Source: Acinetobacter lwoffii (GTDB lineage Bacteria > Pseudomonadota > Gammaproteobacteria > Pseudomonadales > Moraxellaceae). From it: a stretch of DNA of 59,341 bases. The position numbers and the translations under genes were made by a program. Every line of letters starts with the position of its first letter. The stretch's first letter is position 1. The stretch covers positions 1-59,341 of the forward strand of contig NZ_JALJVC010000021.1 of assembly GCF_022967985.1 (NCBI RefSeq), read 5' to 3'. Shown piece after piece: positions 17,658 to 26,997 of the stretch. The notes under the pieces are model-generated. The model was not told the origin of the DNA, did no database searches, and saw only the letters and a program-made list of their open reading frames with translations.

Positions 17658-18680
17658 ATGACGAACTATCTATATCAAGAACAAAACTGGCAATCACAAC
17701 TCAGCGACCTGATCACTGATCCACGTGAACTGCTTGAAGTGCTGCAACTCGCACCAGAACAGCTTCTCTCAGGCGCCATCTTGGCTTCCAAGCAGTTTAA
17801 ATTACGCGTACCGCGTGCTTTTGTCGGCAAAATGCAGGCCGGAAATCCTTTAGATCCGCTTCTTTTACAAGTGCTGCCCCATCATCTGGAACTGGAAGAA
17901 CATCCAGGATTTGTTACCGACCCCTTGGGCGAAGAACAGGCCAATCAGCAACCCGGCGTACTGCATAAATATAAATCCCGTTTCTTACTGACCCTGACTG
18001 GTGCCTGTGCCGTGCATTGCCGTTATTGTTTCCGCCGACATTTTCCCTATCAGGAAAATCTGCCTAAAAACGAAGACTGGATAAATATCAAGCAATATCT
18101 GGAAAGCCAGCCCGATATTAATGAAGTAATTCTGAGCGGCGGTGATCCACTGACCTTATCGAACCGAAAATTAAAAACCTGGATTGAACGACTAGAATCA
18201 GTACCACATCTCAAATTCTTAAGAATACATTCACGAGTTCCTATTGTGATCCCCAACCGAGTCGACGAAGAGCTACTTAGCATGTTAAAAAACAGTAGGC
18301 TACGTATTATTCTGGTGGTACACTCAAACCATGCATCGGAGCTGGATGACTTCACTTGCAAGCGTTTAAACCAACTGGTTCAACAGCAGATCACCGTTCT
18401 GAATCAGGCAGTTTTATTAAACGGGGTGAATAATTCTGCTCAGGTTTTAGTAGATTTAAGCTATCGCTTGTTTGATGCCGGGGTCATGCCTTATTATTTA
18501 CATGTACTTGATAAAGTAAAAGGTGCGCATCATTTTGATTTAGCGCCTGACCATATTAATGAGATTTATACAGAAGTTTTAGCGAACCTGCCGGGGTATT
18601 TGGTTCCTAAACTGGTTCGAGAAATAGCGGGCGAGAAGAATAAGACACCGCTTTTTGGGGTTTCAACATTTTTGAGTTAA
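17658..18680 (+). CDS. epmB: EF-P beta-lysylation protein EpmB (radical SAM lysine 2,3-aminomutase-like)
   Basis: This is a 340-residue radical-SAM protein with CxxxCxxC at Cys117, Cys121 and Cys124 (GACAVHCRYCFRRHFPY), the glycine-rich EVILSGGDPL segment and a PLP-binding C-terminal part (LLNGVN, PYYLHVLDKVKGAHHFD). It converts alpha-lysine to (R)-beta-lysine, used by EpmA to modify Lys34 of EF-P. The divergent position next to efp supports this against a catabolic KamA. It is followed after 9 bp by the PilZ-like gene, so the three plus-strand genes may be co-transcribed. Confidence 0.95.
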   Translation: MTNYLYQEQNWQSQLSDLITDPRELLEVLQLAPEQLLSGAILASKQFKLRVPRAFVGKMQAGNPLDPLLLQVLPHHLELEEHPGFVTDPLGEEQANQQPGVLHKYKSRFLLTLTGACAVHCRYCFRRHFPYQENLPKNEDWINIKQYLESQPDINEVILSGGDPLTLSNRKLKTWIERLESVPHLKFLRIHSRVPIVIPNRVDEELLSMLKNSRLRIILVVHSNHASELDDFTCKRLNQLVQQQITVLNQAVLLNGVNNSAQVLVDLSYRLFDAGVMPYYLHVLDKVKGAHHFDLAPDHINEIYTEVLANLPGYLVPKLVREIAGEKNKTPLFGVSTFLS

Positions 18681-18689
18681 ATAATAAAG

Positions 18690-20435
18690 ATGAGCACGCA
18701 TACTTCAGACATTTTTCAGACACCGACGGAACTTAAACGAGAGCAGTTGAGCTTTTGCCCAACCACTGCCAAGGCTTTGCAGGAATGGGTTGCGGGGATT
18801 TCAATTCTACAGCTGGGGAATTCATCCAAATCCCTGTTTAATGCCTTATTGGAAGTTTCCGAGCTGAAATGTCCAGAAACCCTGCGCTTTGACCTGATTC
18901 AGGTCTTGCATCCCACCCTTGAAAATGTCCTGACCAGTCTGGAAAAGCATTTCGTCAATCAGGGCCTGATCACTTCCGACCGGAATGACCAGATTATTGA
19001 GCTGGCTATGCTGCTGCGCAGTCATTTTGCCAAAATTTATATCGATATCGTCAAACGCTGTAATCATCAGCTGACCCATCAGAAGTTTTCGCTATTTTCT
19101 CTAGGCAAAAAGAAGAGCATTCAAACTGCCCGGATGGTATCGATTTATTATGCACTACAGCAACTCACCCTTCTGTTATATCAACAGCATATGCTATATA
19201 GCACGCCAGGTCTGGGACAATGGCTAGCTGCCCATCAACTGCTTGAATGTGCCATAGACAACAATTTCTATCAAAGTAATATCAATCAGGTATTAGGCAC
19301 CCAGCATGAAATCCAAAATATTGCACATGCCTATGCACAGCTGATTTTACTGGATATCTTCAATACTCATCAGATCCGGCCTGCAGAAATTCAGGGCCTG
19401 TATCTATGCAGTTTTGACTGGGCCAAACTGGTACAGATCCTGCCGAAGGAAACCACGCTGTCCCGTTATGTAGTCGATGCCAGCAAAGATCATCCGCCGA
19501 TCTTTAATACCCATCAAGAGCCACAGTTTCAGCCGAGCTTCTATATTTCTACCCAGAACCTGATGGATCATTTAACGGGGACTCAAAGCAAAAATGCCCA
19601 GTATCTGTCTCGGAATGAAAAACTGTTCCTGACCCCTGCATTGCATTTTCATATCTACAATCTGCTCTCAAACAATGTCGAGCGTCGTCATGAACGTTAT
19701 GAATATTCAGCCCAGATCAATATCTGCTTTGGCTTGAGTGTGGCGCATTTTTACCTATCTAAAGGTAAAAACTTCAACGAAACCCTGGAACTCGAGGCCA
19801 ATTATAATTTCCAGAGCGAAAGCAGTTTTGTCAGCTCGATGGAAAACTCCATTCCAAGTAGTTTTAGCAGCATCAAGGCGCTCGATCGAGAAACCAAACA
19901 GATCCATAGCGCTGAAGTTCTGGATATCAGTGTCAATGGTTACCGGATTAAATGGACTGGTATTACCCCGGCTAACCTGAAAACCGGTGAATTCATTCTG
20001 GTTCAGGAAAAAACCCAGAGTCAGTGGCGTGGCGGTGTGATTCGCTGGATCAAGCAGTCAACGGATAAGAGCCTAGAAATCGGGCTGGAAATTTTGGCAC
20101 AAGAGCTCTTTCCTTGTGCAGCTTATACCCGTACCGAACGTCATCATGTCAACTATCAGCCTGCCCTGTTGGTGAAAATGACGCAACTGGATCAGGTCTC
20201 GACCAGCCTGATTGTCTCTGGTTCACAGATGTTTAGGGAAAAACAAACCATTCATTTACGTCTCGGTCAGGAAGAAATCAAAATCTATCTGACCAAAGCA
20301 CAACTGATTACGCAGAGTTTCATCCGTTTTGATTATGAATTACTCAATGATCAGGAAGAAGAGATGATCGAAAACTTTATCGATCAGCACATGAATGAAA
20401 GCAGAAATCATGATTTATGGGAAGCATTGAAGTGA
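18690..20435 (+). CDS. Large protein with C-terminal PilZ-like domain
   Basis: This is a 581-residue soluble protein. The N-terminal two thirds is a helical domain I do not recognise. The C-terminal third contains a PilZ-like beta-barrel: a segment with LDISVNGYRIKW (compare D-S-x-x-G), then WRGGVIRWI and LEIGLEIL. The usual RxxxR c-di-GMP-binding motif is not evident, so it may be a non-binding PilZ variant. Its end appears to overlap the start of the downstream FimX-like gene as GTGA, implying translational coupling and a joint role. Type IV pilus control is inferred from that pairing. Confidence 0.8.
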   Translation: MSTHTSDIFQTPTELKREQLSFCPTTAKALQEWVAGISILQLGNSSKSLFNALLEVSELKCPETLRFDLIQVLHPTLENVLTSLEKHFVNQGLITSDRNDQIIELAMLLRSHFAKIYIDIVKRCNHQLTHQKFSLFSLGKKKSIQTARMVSIYYALQQLTLLLYQQHMLYSTPGLGQWLAAHQLLECAIDNNFYQSNINQVLGTQHEIQNIAHAYAQLILLDIFNTHQIRPAEIQGLYLCSFDWAKLVQILPKETTLSRYVVDASKDHPPIFNTHQEPQFQPSFYISTQNLMDHLTGTQSKNAQYLSRNEKLFLTPALHFHIYNLLSNNVERRHERYEYSAQINICFGLSVAHFYLSKGKNFNETLELEANYNFQSESSFVSSMENSIPSSFSSIKALDRETKQIHSAEVLDISVNGYRIKWTGITPANLKTGEFILVQEKTQSQWRGGVIRWIKQSTDKSLEIGLEILAQELFPCAAYTRTERHHVNYQPALLVKMTQLDQVSTSLIVSGSQMFREKQTIHLRLGQEEIKIYLTKAQLITQSFIRFDYELLNDQEEEMIENFIDQHMNESRNHDLWEALK

Positions 20436-22582
20436 GAAATCCATTATTGTCTAAAAAGTTAAAACGTACTGAAACACGTTTACTGATTATTGATGATAAT
20501 CAAATTAGATATAACCAAATCCGTGATCTGCTGACCAGTCATGATTATCAGGTGGATGCTGTCCTGCTGGATGATCTGCAATCTTTTGAAAAACAATTAA
20601 ATTTCAACTGGGATCTGATTATTTTTGGACGTGCCTACGACCTGAAATATGAACAGGCCTTAAGTTTGGTGCGCCTTTCGCAGCAACCTAATCTGCCGAT
20701 GATTTTGCTTAAACCGGATGATTACCAGGCTGAACAATATGCGCAATATATCCGTAAAGGGGTATATGACATTCTCAATTTTGACTACCTGGAACGCTTT
20801 TATGTGGGACTGGTCCGAGCATTGTCATTTAGCCGTTTGTCACAGTCTCAGCAACATTTAATGACTGAGCTGGAAACAGCACAAATTCAGGCACAATCTT
20901 TAGTAGACGACAGCAACCGTGCTGTTGCCACCATTCAGGAAGGGATTCATATTCAGGCCAATGCGGACTACCTGAAACTGTTTGGCTTGCAAAATGAAGA
21001 TGAGATTATTGGCCTACCGCTTCTGGATCTGCTCCAGCCTTCAGATTTGAATGATTTTAAAACGCGTTTCAAAAAGATTTCTCAGGGTCAATTTGATTTA
21101 GGTCGGGTCGAGATCCAGTCTCTGAATCCGCATGTGTCCGCATCTAATCCATTAAAACTGGAATTCTTGCCTTCAACGGCTGAAGAAGATGCGGTACAAA
21201 TTAGTATTGATACTCAATCTCAAACGGTTTTTTCCGAGAAAACTCCTGGAAAACCAAGTGTTTTTCAGTCACTTAAACGTGAACTGAACAAGCAGTCTGC
21301 ACCGGTGAATGCCTTAGTCACTTTCTCTTTAAGTGCATATGACGCGGAAGTTCTACAATCTGACTGGGCCACTTTTAATGGGTACTTTGATGCAGTCAAA
21401 GAATTCCTCAAGGAACAGACCCATATTCCCCTGTTTAAACTGGAATATGATGTCGTTGTCGGTCTGTTTCAGGCAGACTCTAAAGCAATTCTTGAATCCA
21501 AACTGATCAGTTTAAATGCCTTAAGCAAACCGCAACTCATTACAGTGGGACCAAAGTCATTCCCTCTAAATTTGCGCTTGGGCTATGTCATGCTTGAACA
21601 GGGTTTGCAAGATGAAATGCAATGCAATACGCTGATTGGACAAGCATTCTCGACATCTTTACCTCAAGCAGAAGCTGTACCTGAATTTAAACTTGATATT
21701 CCTGCGTCACTGAGCAGTCCGGTTGCGGTAGAAATGCCAAGTATAGATTTCAGTGTTGCTGAAACACCAGTTGCCAGCCCAACATTGGCAGCCGTCAGTC
21801 CAGCAGTCACGTCTATTCCTAGCGCTACACCTTCTATTTTGAAAGCCTTAAGTGAATGTCTGGAACGTGGCGAGATCCATTTAAAATATCAACAACTCTA
21901 TGATAAAGAAGATACGCGTTTATATACCTATGAAGTGACCAGTGGCTTTATTTTTGAGAATAAATGGCAGGATATTTCTAGCCTTTTAGAACTTCATGAA
22001 GATGATGAACTGTCCATTAAACTGGATCGCTGGATTCTGGTTGAAGCCAGTAAACAGCTACACAACTTTATTACCCAGTATCCTGATGCAAGCTTAATTG
22101 TCAATTTGAACCGTGCCGTACTATTTAAAGACCGCACCTTCCCGGAATTTATTTCCAAGCTGATTACGATTATTCGCAGTAAAGTGAAGCATCCGCTAAT
22201 CTTGCAATTCTCAGAAGAAGATATTTTACTGAATCAACAAGATGCACAAAAATATCTACGCGTGCTGTATGAACATGGCGCACTGATTGCACTGCGTGAT
22301 TTTGGTCAATCCATGTACAGTCAAAATTTACTGCGCGAACTTGAACTGGATGGTGTCAGCTTACATTCAAACTTAACCAATATGCTCAATAAAGATACCG
22401 AGATTGAGCAACTACAGGAAAAAATTACCAGCTATAATGAAATCAAGCCACTCAATATCCTGATTCGTGAATTAAATGATATGACACTGTTCGCGAATGC
22501 CTGGAACGTGGATGCCCGCTTTATTCAGGGGAATTATTTCCAGAAAAAACTTGATCATTTGATTGATGTACAAGATCACTAA
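20432..22582 (+). CDS. FimX-like degenerate REC-PAS-GGDEF-EAL protein
   Basis: This is a protein of about 716 residues. Approximate order: receiver domain 15-130 (TRLLIIDDNQIRYNQIRDLL, but the phospho-acceptor Asp position reads LIIFGRA), PAS 160-255, degenerate GGDEF 290-405 without GG(D/E)EF, a Pro/Ala/Ser-rich linker, and EAL 465-710 with the first motif reading YTYEVTSGF instead of EAL and RDFG in place of DDFG. This is the architecture of Pseudomonas and Xanthomonas FimX, a c-di-GMP receptor that promotes type IV pilus assembly. The GTG at 20432 is preferred because it overlaps the upstream stop and has GGGAAG before it; an ATG at 20417 is the alternative. Confidence 0.85.
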   Translation: MRNPLLSKKLKRTETRLLIIDDNQIRYNQIRDLLTSHDYQVDAVLLDDLQSFEKQLNFNWDLIIFGRAYDLKYEQALSLVRLSQQPNLPMILLKPDDYQAEQYAQYIRKGVYDILNFDYLERFYVGLVRALSFSRLSQSQQHLMTELETAQIQAQSLVDDSNRAVATIQEGIHIQANADYLKLFGLQNEDEIIGLPLLDLLQPSDLNDFKTRFKKISQGQFDLGRVEIQSLNPHVSASNPLKLEFLPSTAEEDAVQISIDTQSQTVFSEKTPGKPSVFQSLKRELNKQSAPVNALVTFSLSAYDAEVLQSDWATFNGYFDAVKEFLKEQTHIPLFKLEYDVVVGLFQADSKAILESKLISLNALSKPQLITVGPKSFPLNLRLGYVMLEQGLQDEMQCNTLIGQAFSTSLPQAEAVPEFKLDIPASLSSPVAVEMPSIDFSVAETPVASPTLAAVSPAVTSIPSATPSILKALSECLERGEIHLKYQQLYDKEDTRLYTYEVTSGFIFENKWQDISSLLELHEDDELSIKLDRWILVEASKQLHNFITQYPDASLIVNLNRAVLFKDRTFPEFISKLITIIRSKVKHPLILQFSEEDILLNQQDAQKYLRVLYEHGALIALRDFGQSMYSQNLLRELELDGVSLHSNLTNMLNKDTEIEQLQEKITSYNEIKPLNILIRELNDMTLFANAWNVDARFIQGNYFQKKLDHLIDVQDH

Positions 22583-22642
22583 GATCTTGTACAAGCCTGT
22601 GCATTTAGGAAATCGAATGATAATTTTCTAAATTGCAGGCAC

Positions 22643-22671
22643 AAAAAAAACGGGCTTAAAGCCCGTTTTTT
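22643..22671. terminator. Bidirectional terminator between the FimX-like gene and rpmE
   Basis: The hairpin ACGGGCTT/AAGCCCGT has A8 on one side and T6 on the other. It serves the plus-strand operon and minus-strand rpmE. Confidence 0.88.
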
Positions 22672-22682
22672 CATTTTGGGTA

Positions 22683-22907
22683 TTAACGTTTAACAGAACG
22701 TGACATACCAGCAAAACGTTGTTTGAACTTGTCGATACGACCGCCAGTGTCAACGTTCTTTTGCTTACCAGTGTAGAATGGGTGGCAAGCTGAACATACG
22801 TCTAGATAAAGAGTTTCTTTACCAAGAGCTGAACGAGTTTCGATTACGTTACCACATGAACAAGTAGCAACTAAAGTTTCATATTTTGGGTGAATATCGG
22901 CGCGCAT
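22683..22907 (-). CDS. rpmE: 50S ribosomal protein L31 (zinc-containing type)
   Basis: The 74-residue protein shows the RpmE signature with all four zinc ligands: Cys16 and Cys18 in CSCG, and Cys38 and Cys41 in [12 protein letters not shown]. It is the C+ form, not the zinc-free paralogue. Monocistronic between a bidirectional terminator and its own upstream region of about 195 bp. Confidence 0.97.
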   Translation of the reverse strand: MRADIHPKYETLVATCSCGNVIETRSALGKETLYLDVCSACHPFYTGKQKNVDTGGRIDKFKQRFAGMSRSVKR

Positions 22908-23102
22908 CGTCGATTACTCCATTAGATTCAAGAAGGTTTAGCTGTCATCGCTATTGATCACTCTCAAATGAGGAAGCAGGAACATCGTTCATGCAGATCA
23001 ACACCACAACAGACCATTCTTTTGGCCCACCGAGACGGATACCGTCAGAGCTAAGCACAACAAGTGGGCATTATTATACGTGAAACGAATTCAATATGCG
23101 AA

Positions 23103-24083
23103 TTATTCTTCAGCTTCTGATTCACTCTCTTTGGCCCACAGATTGGCAATAATCCCGCAGACCATTAACTGAATCTGATGAAAAATCATGATCGGCAGGA
23201 CAATCATGCCCAGCGGCTGGCCAATAAATAAAATTTGCGCCATCGGCACTCCACTAGCCAAGGTTTTCTTGGAACCACAAAAGAATGCCGTTTTTTGGTC
23301 AGCGCGGCTAAAGCCCAGCCAGCGTGGAATATAAAGTGATAATAACATCACAATGGTGAGTAACACCGAGCAAGCCAGCAATAGCAACAACAAGGTACTC
23401 AAGCTCACTTCATTCCACAGCCCGGCCACGACGGCGCTACTAAAAGCGCCATACACCACCAGTAAAATCGAGCCTTGATCGAAGACCTTGACGATTTTTG
23501 GCATTTTCATCATTTGCGGATAGATCCATGGACGCAGAATCTGTCCTAAAATAAACGGCACCAAGAGCAGCAGTGTAATCTGGATAATCGAAGAAGTCGG
23601 ATCAAAACCATGATCAGATTGACCGAGAATAAAAAATGCTACCAATAATGGAGTAATAAACATACCGATCAGATTGGAAAAAGAGGCACTACATACCGCC
23701 CCGGCGACATTGCCATGAGCCACTGAAGTAAAGGCGATCGAGGACTGCACGGTGGATGGCAGGAAACACATAAACAGGAAACCCCAATATAGTTCCTGTC
23801 CGAGCATCGGTAATAAAATCGGCTTGGCCAAAAGTCCGAGAATTGGAAACAAAGCAAAAGTTAGCGCAAAAACCAAAGTATGCAATTTCCAGTGCATAAT
23901 GCCTTGCAGCACAGCTTCACGAGACAGTTTGGCGCCGTGCAGGAAAAACAGGATGGCGATCGCTCCTGTCGTCACCCAGCCAAAGACTTCAGCCGCCTTC
24001 CCCGAAACTGGCAACACACTGGCCAGCAAAACCATCACAAACAACAGTATCGTAAACCGATCCAATGCCAAGAACTTAAGCAT
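23103..24083 (-). CDS. Bile acid:sodium symporter family (YfeH-like) transporter
   Basis: This is a 326-residue protein with about nine or ten TM helices and family segments LFFLHGAKLSREAVLQG, MCFLPSTVQSSIAFTSVAHGN and FCGSKKTLASGVPMAQ. This is the SBF-like / DUF4137 (YfeH) branch of the BASS superfamily. These probably exchange an organic anion with Na+ or H+, but the substrate is unknown. It is a single gene; a terminator for gloA lies just upstream and none is evident after it. Confidence 0.9.
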   Translation of the reverse strand: MLKFLALDRFTILLFVMVLLASVLPVSGKAAEVFGWVTTGAIAILFFLHGAKLSREAVLQGIMHWKLHTLVFALTFALFPILGLLAKPILLPMLGQELYWGFLFMCFLPSTVQSSIAFTSVAHGNVAGAVCSASFSNLIGMFITPLLVAFFILGQSDHGFDPTSSIIQITLLLLVPFILGQILRPWIYPQMMKMPKIVKVFDQGSILLVVYGAFSSAVVAGLWNEVSLSTLLLLLLACSVLLTIVMLLSLYIPRWLGFSRADQKTAFFCGSKKTLASGVPMAQILFIGQPLGMIVLPIMIFHQIQLMVCGIIANLWAKESESEAEE

Positions 24084-24118
24084 ATCCCTATAATCCCTCA
24101 GATTTTATTGTTTGATAT

Positions 24119-24151
24119 AAAAATGCCCGGCTATCTTAACAGATGCCGGGC
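24119..24151 (-). terminator. Terminator of the ampG-gloA operon
   Basis: On the minus strand GCCCGGC and GCCGGGC enclose a 13-nt loop and are followed by ATTTTTAT, 76 bp past the gloA stop and ahead of the transporter gene. Confidence 0.75.
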
Positions 24152-24227
24152 CCATGCTATGCACTCAGATTGATGTAATATTTTCATCTATACATGAATG
24201 CATTTCATATATCTCGCTACATCACAC

Positions 24228-24629
24228 TTAGTTATTACGTGCATTGTTGTCTTGCTGGATCAGCTCGATTTTATAACCGTCTGGATCTTCTACAAATGCA
24301 ATCACAGTCACGCCACCTTTCATCGGGCCGGCTTCACGTACGACATTACCGCCACGCGCTTTAATCTCTTCACACGCCTTATAAGCATCATCGACTGCAA
24401 TTGCGATATGACCATAAGCATTGCCCAGTTCATAGCTGTCTGTATCCCAGTTATGCGTCAATTCCAGTACGGTGTGATTTTCTTCATCGCCATAACCGAC
24501 AAAAGCCAAGGTAAAACGGCCCTCTTCGTAATCACGCTTACGAAGCAAAGTCATGCCAAGTACTTCAGTATAGAACTTGAGAGATTGTTCTAAATTGCCT
24601 ACACGTAACATGGTATGCAGCATGCGCAT
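24228..24629 (-). CDS. gloA: Lactoylglutathione lyase (glyoxalase I)
   Basis: This 133-residue vicinal-oxygen-chelate enzyme begins [20 protein letters not shown]. It has the expected metal-binding residues: His5, the glutamate of TVLELTHNW, His of GHIAIAV and Glu of YKIELIQ. It converts the hemithioacetal of methylglyoxal and glutathione to S-lactoylglutathione. The start at 24629 is set by AGGA 8 nt upstream and by similarity to E. coli GloA. The ampG stop lies 1 bp upstream, so the two genes are coupled. Confidence 0.97.
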   Translation of the reverse strand: MRMLHTMLRVGNLEQSLKFYTEVLGMTLLRKRDYEEGRFTLAFVGYGDEENHTVLELTHNWDTDSYELGNAYGHIAIAVDDAYKACEEIKARGGNVVREAGPMKGGVTVIAFVEDPDGYKIELIQQDNNARNN

Positions 24630-24630
24630 A

Positions 24631-26799
24631 TTAATCATCCTTCTGTACAGATTGTTGTTGGTGTTCACCGAGCAGTTTTGCGACCCAAACCACCAGAATC
24701 AGGATCGGAATCCCGATTAGAGTAGTCATCAGGAAGAAATTCGGATAACCGATATTGGTGACTATAGTACCCGAATATCCGCCTAAAATCTTAGGGGTCA
24801 AAGTCATGAGTGAGCTAAAAATCGCATATTGAACAGCGGTAAAAGACACACTGGTCAAGCTCGACAAGAATGCAATAAACGCAGCACCAGCCAGCCCAGC
24901 AGCCAGATTGTCGACAATAATAGCAAAATAAAGCCACTTGTCGCTATAAGGTTTAATTACCTTACCACTGACTTCGACTGTATCTGAACTGCTGCCATCT
25001 ACGACCGCTAAAGGCTGAATATCGAGATCTAGATTCTGGGTACTGGCCAAGTGATCATTGACCTGATAAACATGTATGGTTTGCTGTAGTGCTTGACCAT
25101 CTTGCATCAGGACGGCACTGATAATATGTGCAGGTGACTGAATCAGTTGTTGTGCAGGAATCGCGGCAGTAAATACGCCTTCGCTTTCCAGTTTTGCATC
25201 AATATTCTGATCGTTGATTTGCAACACAATCTTTTGATTCTCTTGCAGTGCTTTACCGACATACTGGCCGCGCACTACAATGGTCTTGTCCTGTTCAGCT
25301 ACAGTGAGGGTATTGTCACTGGTGATCGGCAGGATCTGTAACTGGGTGCTGTCCTGTTGTGCGGTCAAATATGGCATATTAACCTGCACTGGCGCTTGAT
25401 TGGTATTATCTGCATTAAGATAAGCGGCTGACACTTGTAGCTGTTTGCTCTGCGCCAGCACTGCACTCGGTACATCTAGCTTCCAGTAACCCACTTCATC
25501 GGTCTCTGCCTGATAAACCTGATTACCGGCTTTAACTTCCACAGCTGCCAGTTTTTCACCAGACTTGACCAGGCCGATAAAAATCAGGTTGGTAGAACAG
25601 GCCAGTACGGCACCGACAAACATCAGTTTCATGATGTTCATCTTCTGGGCCAAGAGCCCGCCAAGGAAACCACCGACTAAAGAGAAAATCACCCCATAGA
25701 CTTTAACGGCCTCGGCAATCTGTTCTTTACTGAAATTCAGGTCCTGATAGAACACATTGGAAATGACGCCGGCAATAATATCGGAAACCCGATAAAAACC
25801 GATCAGCAATAACAACACCAATGCCAGTTTCAAGCCATAACGTTTAAAGAAATCTGCAACCGGATTGACCCAGGTTTCATAGGCCATTTGCTTGTTAACC
25901 GCCCCCATTTTTACCAAGCTTGCACCAATCGCAAAGGCCACTGCACCCGAGCCAACAAAGCGCAAAGCTTCAAAACAGAACAAGGCAAAGGTATCTTGAA
26001 TGGCGAATTGTTCGGTGATGCTGGCCACCAGATTGCCCGAATAGATATAGCTCAAGACAAAACTGATCACCGCCACAAAAAATACGGCGACTAAACGGAA
26101 ATAATCACTGCGCACATAGTGTTTTCGCACACGGTCAACCTGCGGCTCCCGAATGGACAGTGTGGTGATAATACCGACCAGCATGACAGCAGCCATCGCC
26201 AGATAGGTCCATTTCCAGGCATCATAGATATAGTTGCCTTTCGCAGTTCCCAAATAGGCCGCCAGAAACAAGGCACCAGCACCGGCCACAATCATCCCGA
26301 TCCGGTAACCTGCATTATAGGTGGAAGCCAATACGGTCTGCATCTGGGTTTCCGCCAGCTCAATCCGGTAGGCATCAATCACAATATCCTGCGTTGCTGC
26401 GGAGAAACCAAGCAGGACAGCACCGAGCGCCATTTGCTGTAAATGTGTGGCACCCAAAGCCGGATCAGAAAAGGCCATAATGGAAATGGCACAGACAATC
26501 AGAATCTGCGCAATCAGCAACCATGCACGACGACGTCCCAGAGCCTTGGTCAGAAAAGGGACAGGAAGTTCATCAATGAGCGGTGCCCAGACGAATTTAA
26601 ACGAATAGCCCAATGCGGCCCAGCTAAAGAAAGTTACTGCACTTTTGCTGATTCCGGCCTCACCTAACCATAAAGACAGACTGGAAAAAATCAGAAGAAT
26701 CGGCACACCAGCCGAAAATCCCAAGAACAGCATGATCAATGCACGTCGATCTAAAAATGCTGTAAATGCGGATTTCCAACCCGTCGTTTGTGTTGTCAT
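24631..26799 (-). CDS. ampG: AmpG-type muropeptide permease with inserted Ig-like domains
   Basis: This is a 722-residue MFS protein; AmpG is usually near 490. The N-terminal part has AmpG features ([45 protein letters not shown]-type late helices). Between residues about 413 and 621 lies a soluble stretch of some 209 residues that resembles one and a half to two adhesin-type Ig-like repeats: [20 protein letters not shown], then [13 protein letters not shown]. After it, the last TM helices resume ([17 protein letters not shown]). AmpG imports anhydromuropeptides for recycling and beta-lactamase signalling. Transport by this form is inferred. It is upstream of gloA. Confidence 0.88.
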   Translation of the reverse strand: MTTQTTGWKSAFTAFLDRRALIMLFLGFSAGVPILLIFSSLSLWLGEAGISKSAVTFFSWAALGYSFKFVWAPLIDELPVPFLTKALGRRRAWLLIAQILIVCAISIMAFSDPALGATHLQQMALGAVLLGFSAATQDIVIDAYRIELAETQMQTVLASTYNAGYRIGMIVAGAGALFLAAYLGTAKGNYIYDAWKWTYLAMAAVMLVGIITTLSIREPQVDRVRKHYVRSDYFRLVAVFFVAVISFVLSYIYSGNLVASITEQFAIQDTFALFCFEALRFVGSGAVAFAIGASLVKMGAVNKQMAYETWVNPVADFFKRYGLKLALVLLLLIGFYRVSDIIAGVISNVFYQDLNFSKEQIAEAVKVYGVIFSLVGGFLGGLLAQKMNIMKLMFVGAVLACSTNLIFIGLVKSGEKLAAVEVKAGNQVYQAETDEVGYWKLDVPSAVLAQSKQLQVSAAYLNADNTNQAPVQVNMPYLTAQQDSTQLQILPITSDNTLTVAEQDKTIVVRGQYVGKALQENQKIVLQINDQNIDAKLESEGVFTAAIPAQQLIQSPAHIISAVLMQDGQALQQTIHVYQVNDHLASTQNLDLDIQPLAVVDGSSSDTVEVSGKVIKPYSDKWLYFAIIVDNLAAGLAGAAFIAFLSSLTSVSFTAVQYAIFSSLMTLTPKILGGYSGTIVTNIGYPNFFLMTTLIGIPILILVVWVAKLLGEHQQQSVQKDD

Positions 26800-26997
26800 T
26801 GCTTTATTATTTTCCGCAGAAAAACCAATTGCTGCTATTCAATCCTGTAATAGCGTATCTTTCAACAAGATTTATATATTTATCACATTTCCGGTTTTTT
26901 ATTTTCTGGCAAAAGCGACATGTTGGCTTGAATTTTTCAAGTAAATCTGTATACCTTAACTCTCATCAACGTAATATTTCGTTTTGGATTTTCAACA

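Noticed and set aside
23669..24173. Frames within and opposite the BASS-family transporter
   Set aside because: Out-of-frame shadows of a well-supported membrane protein gene.
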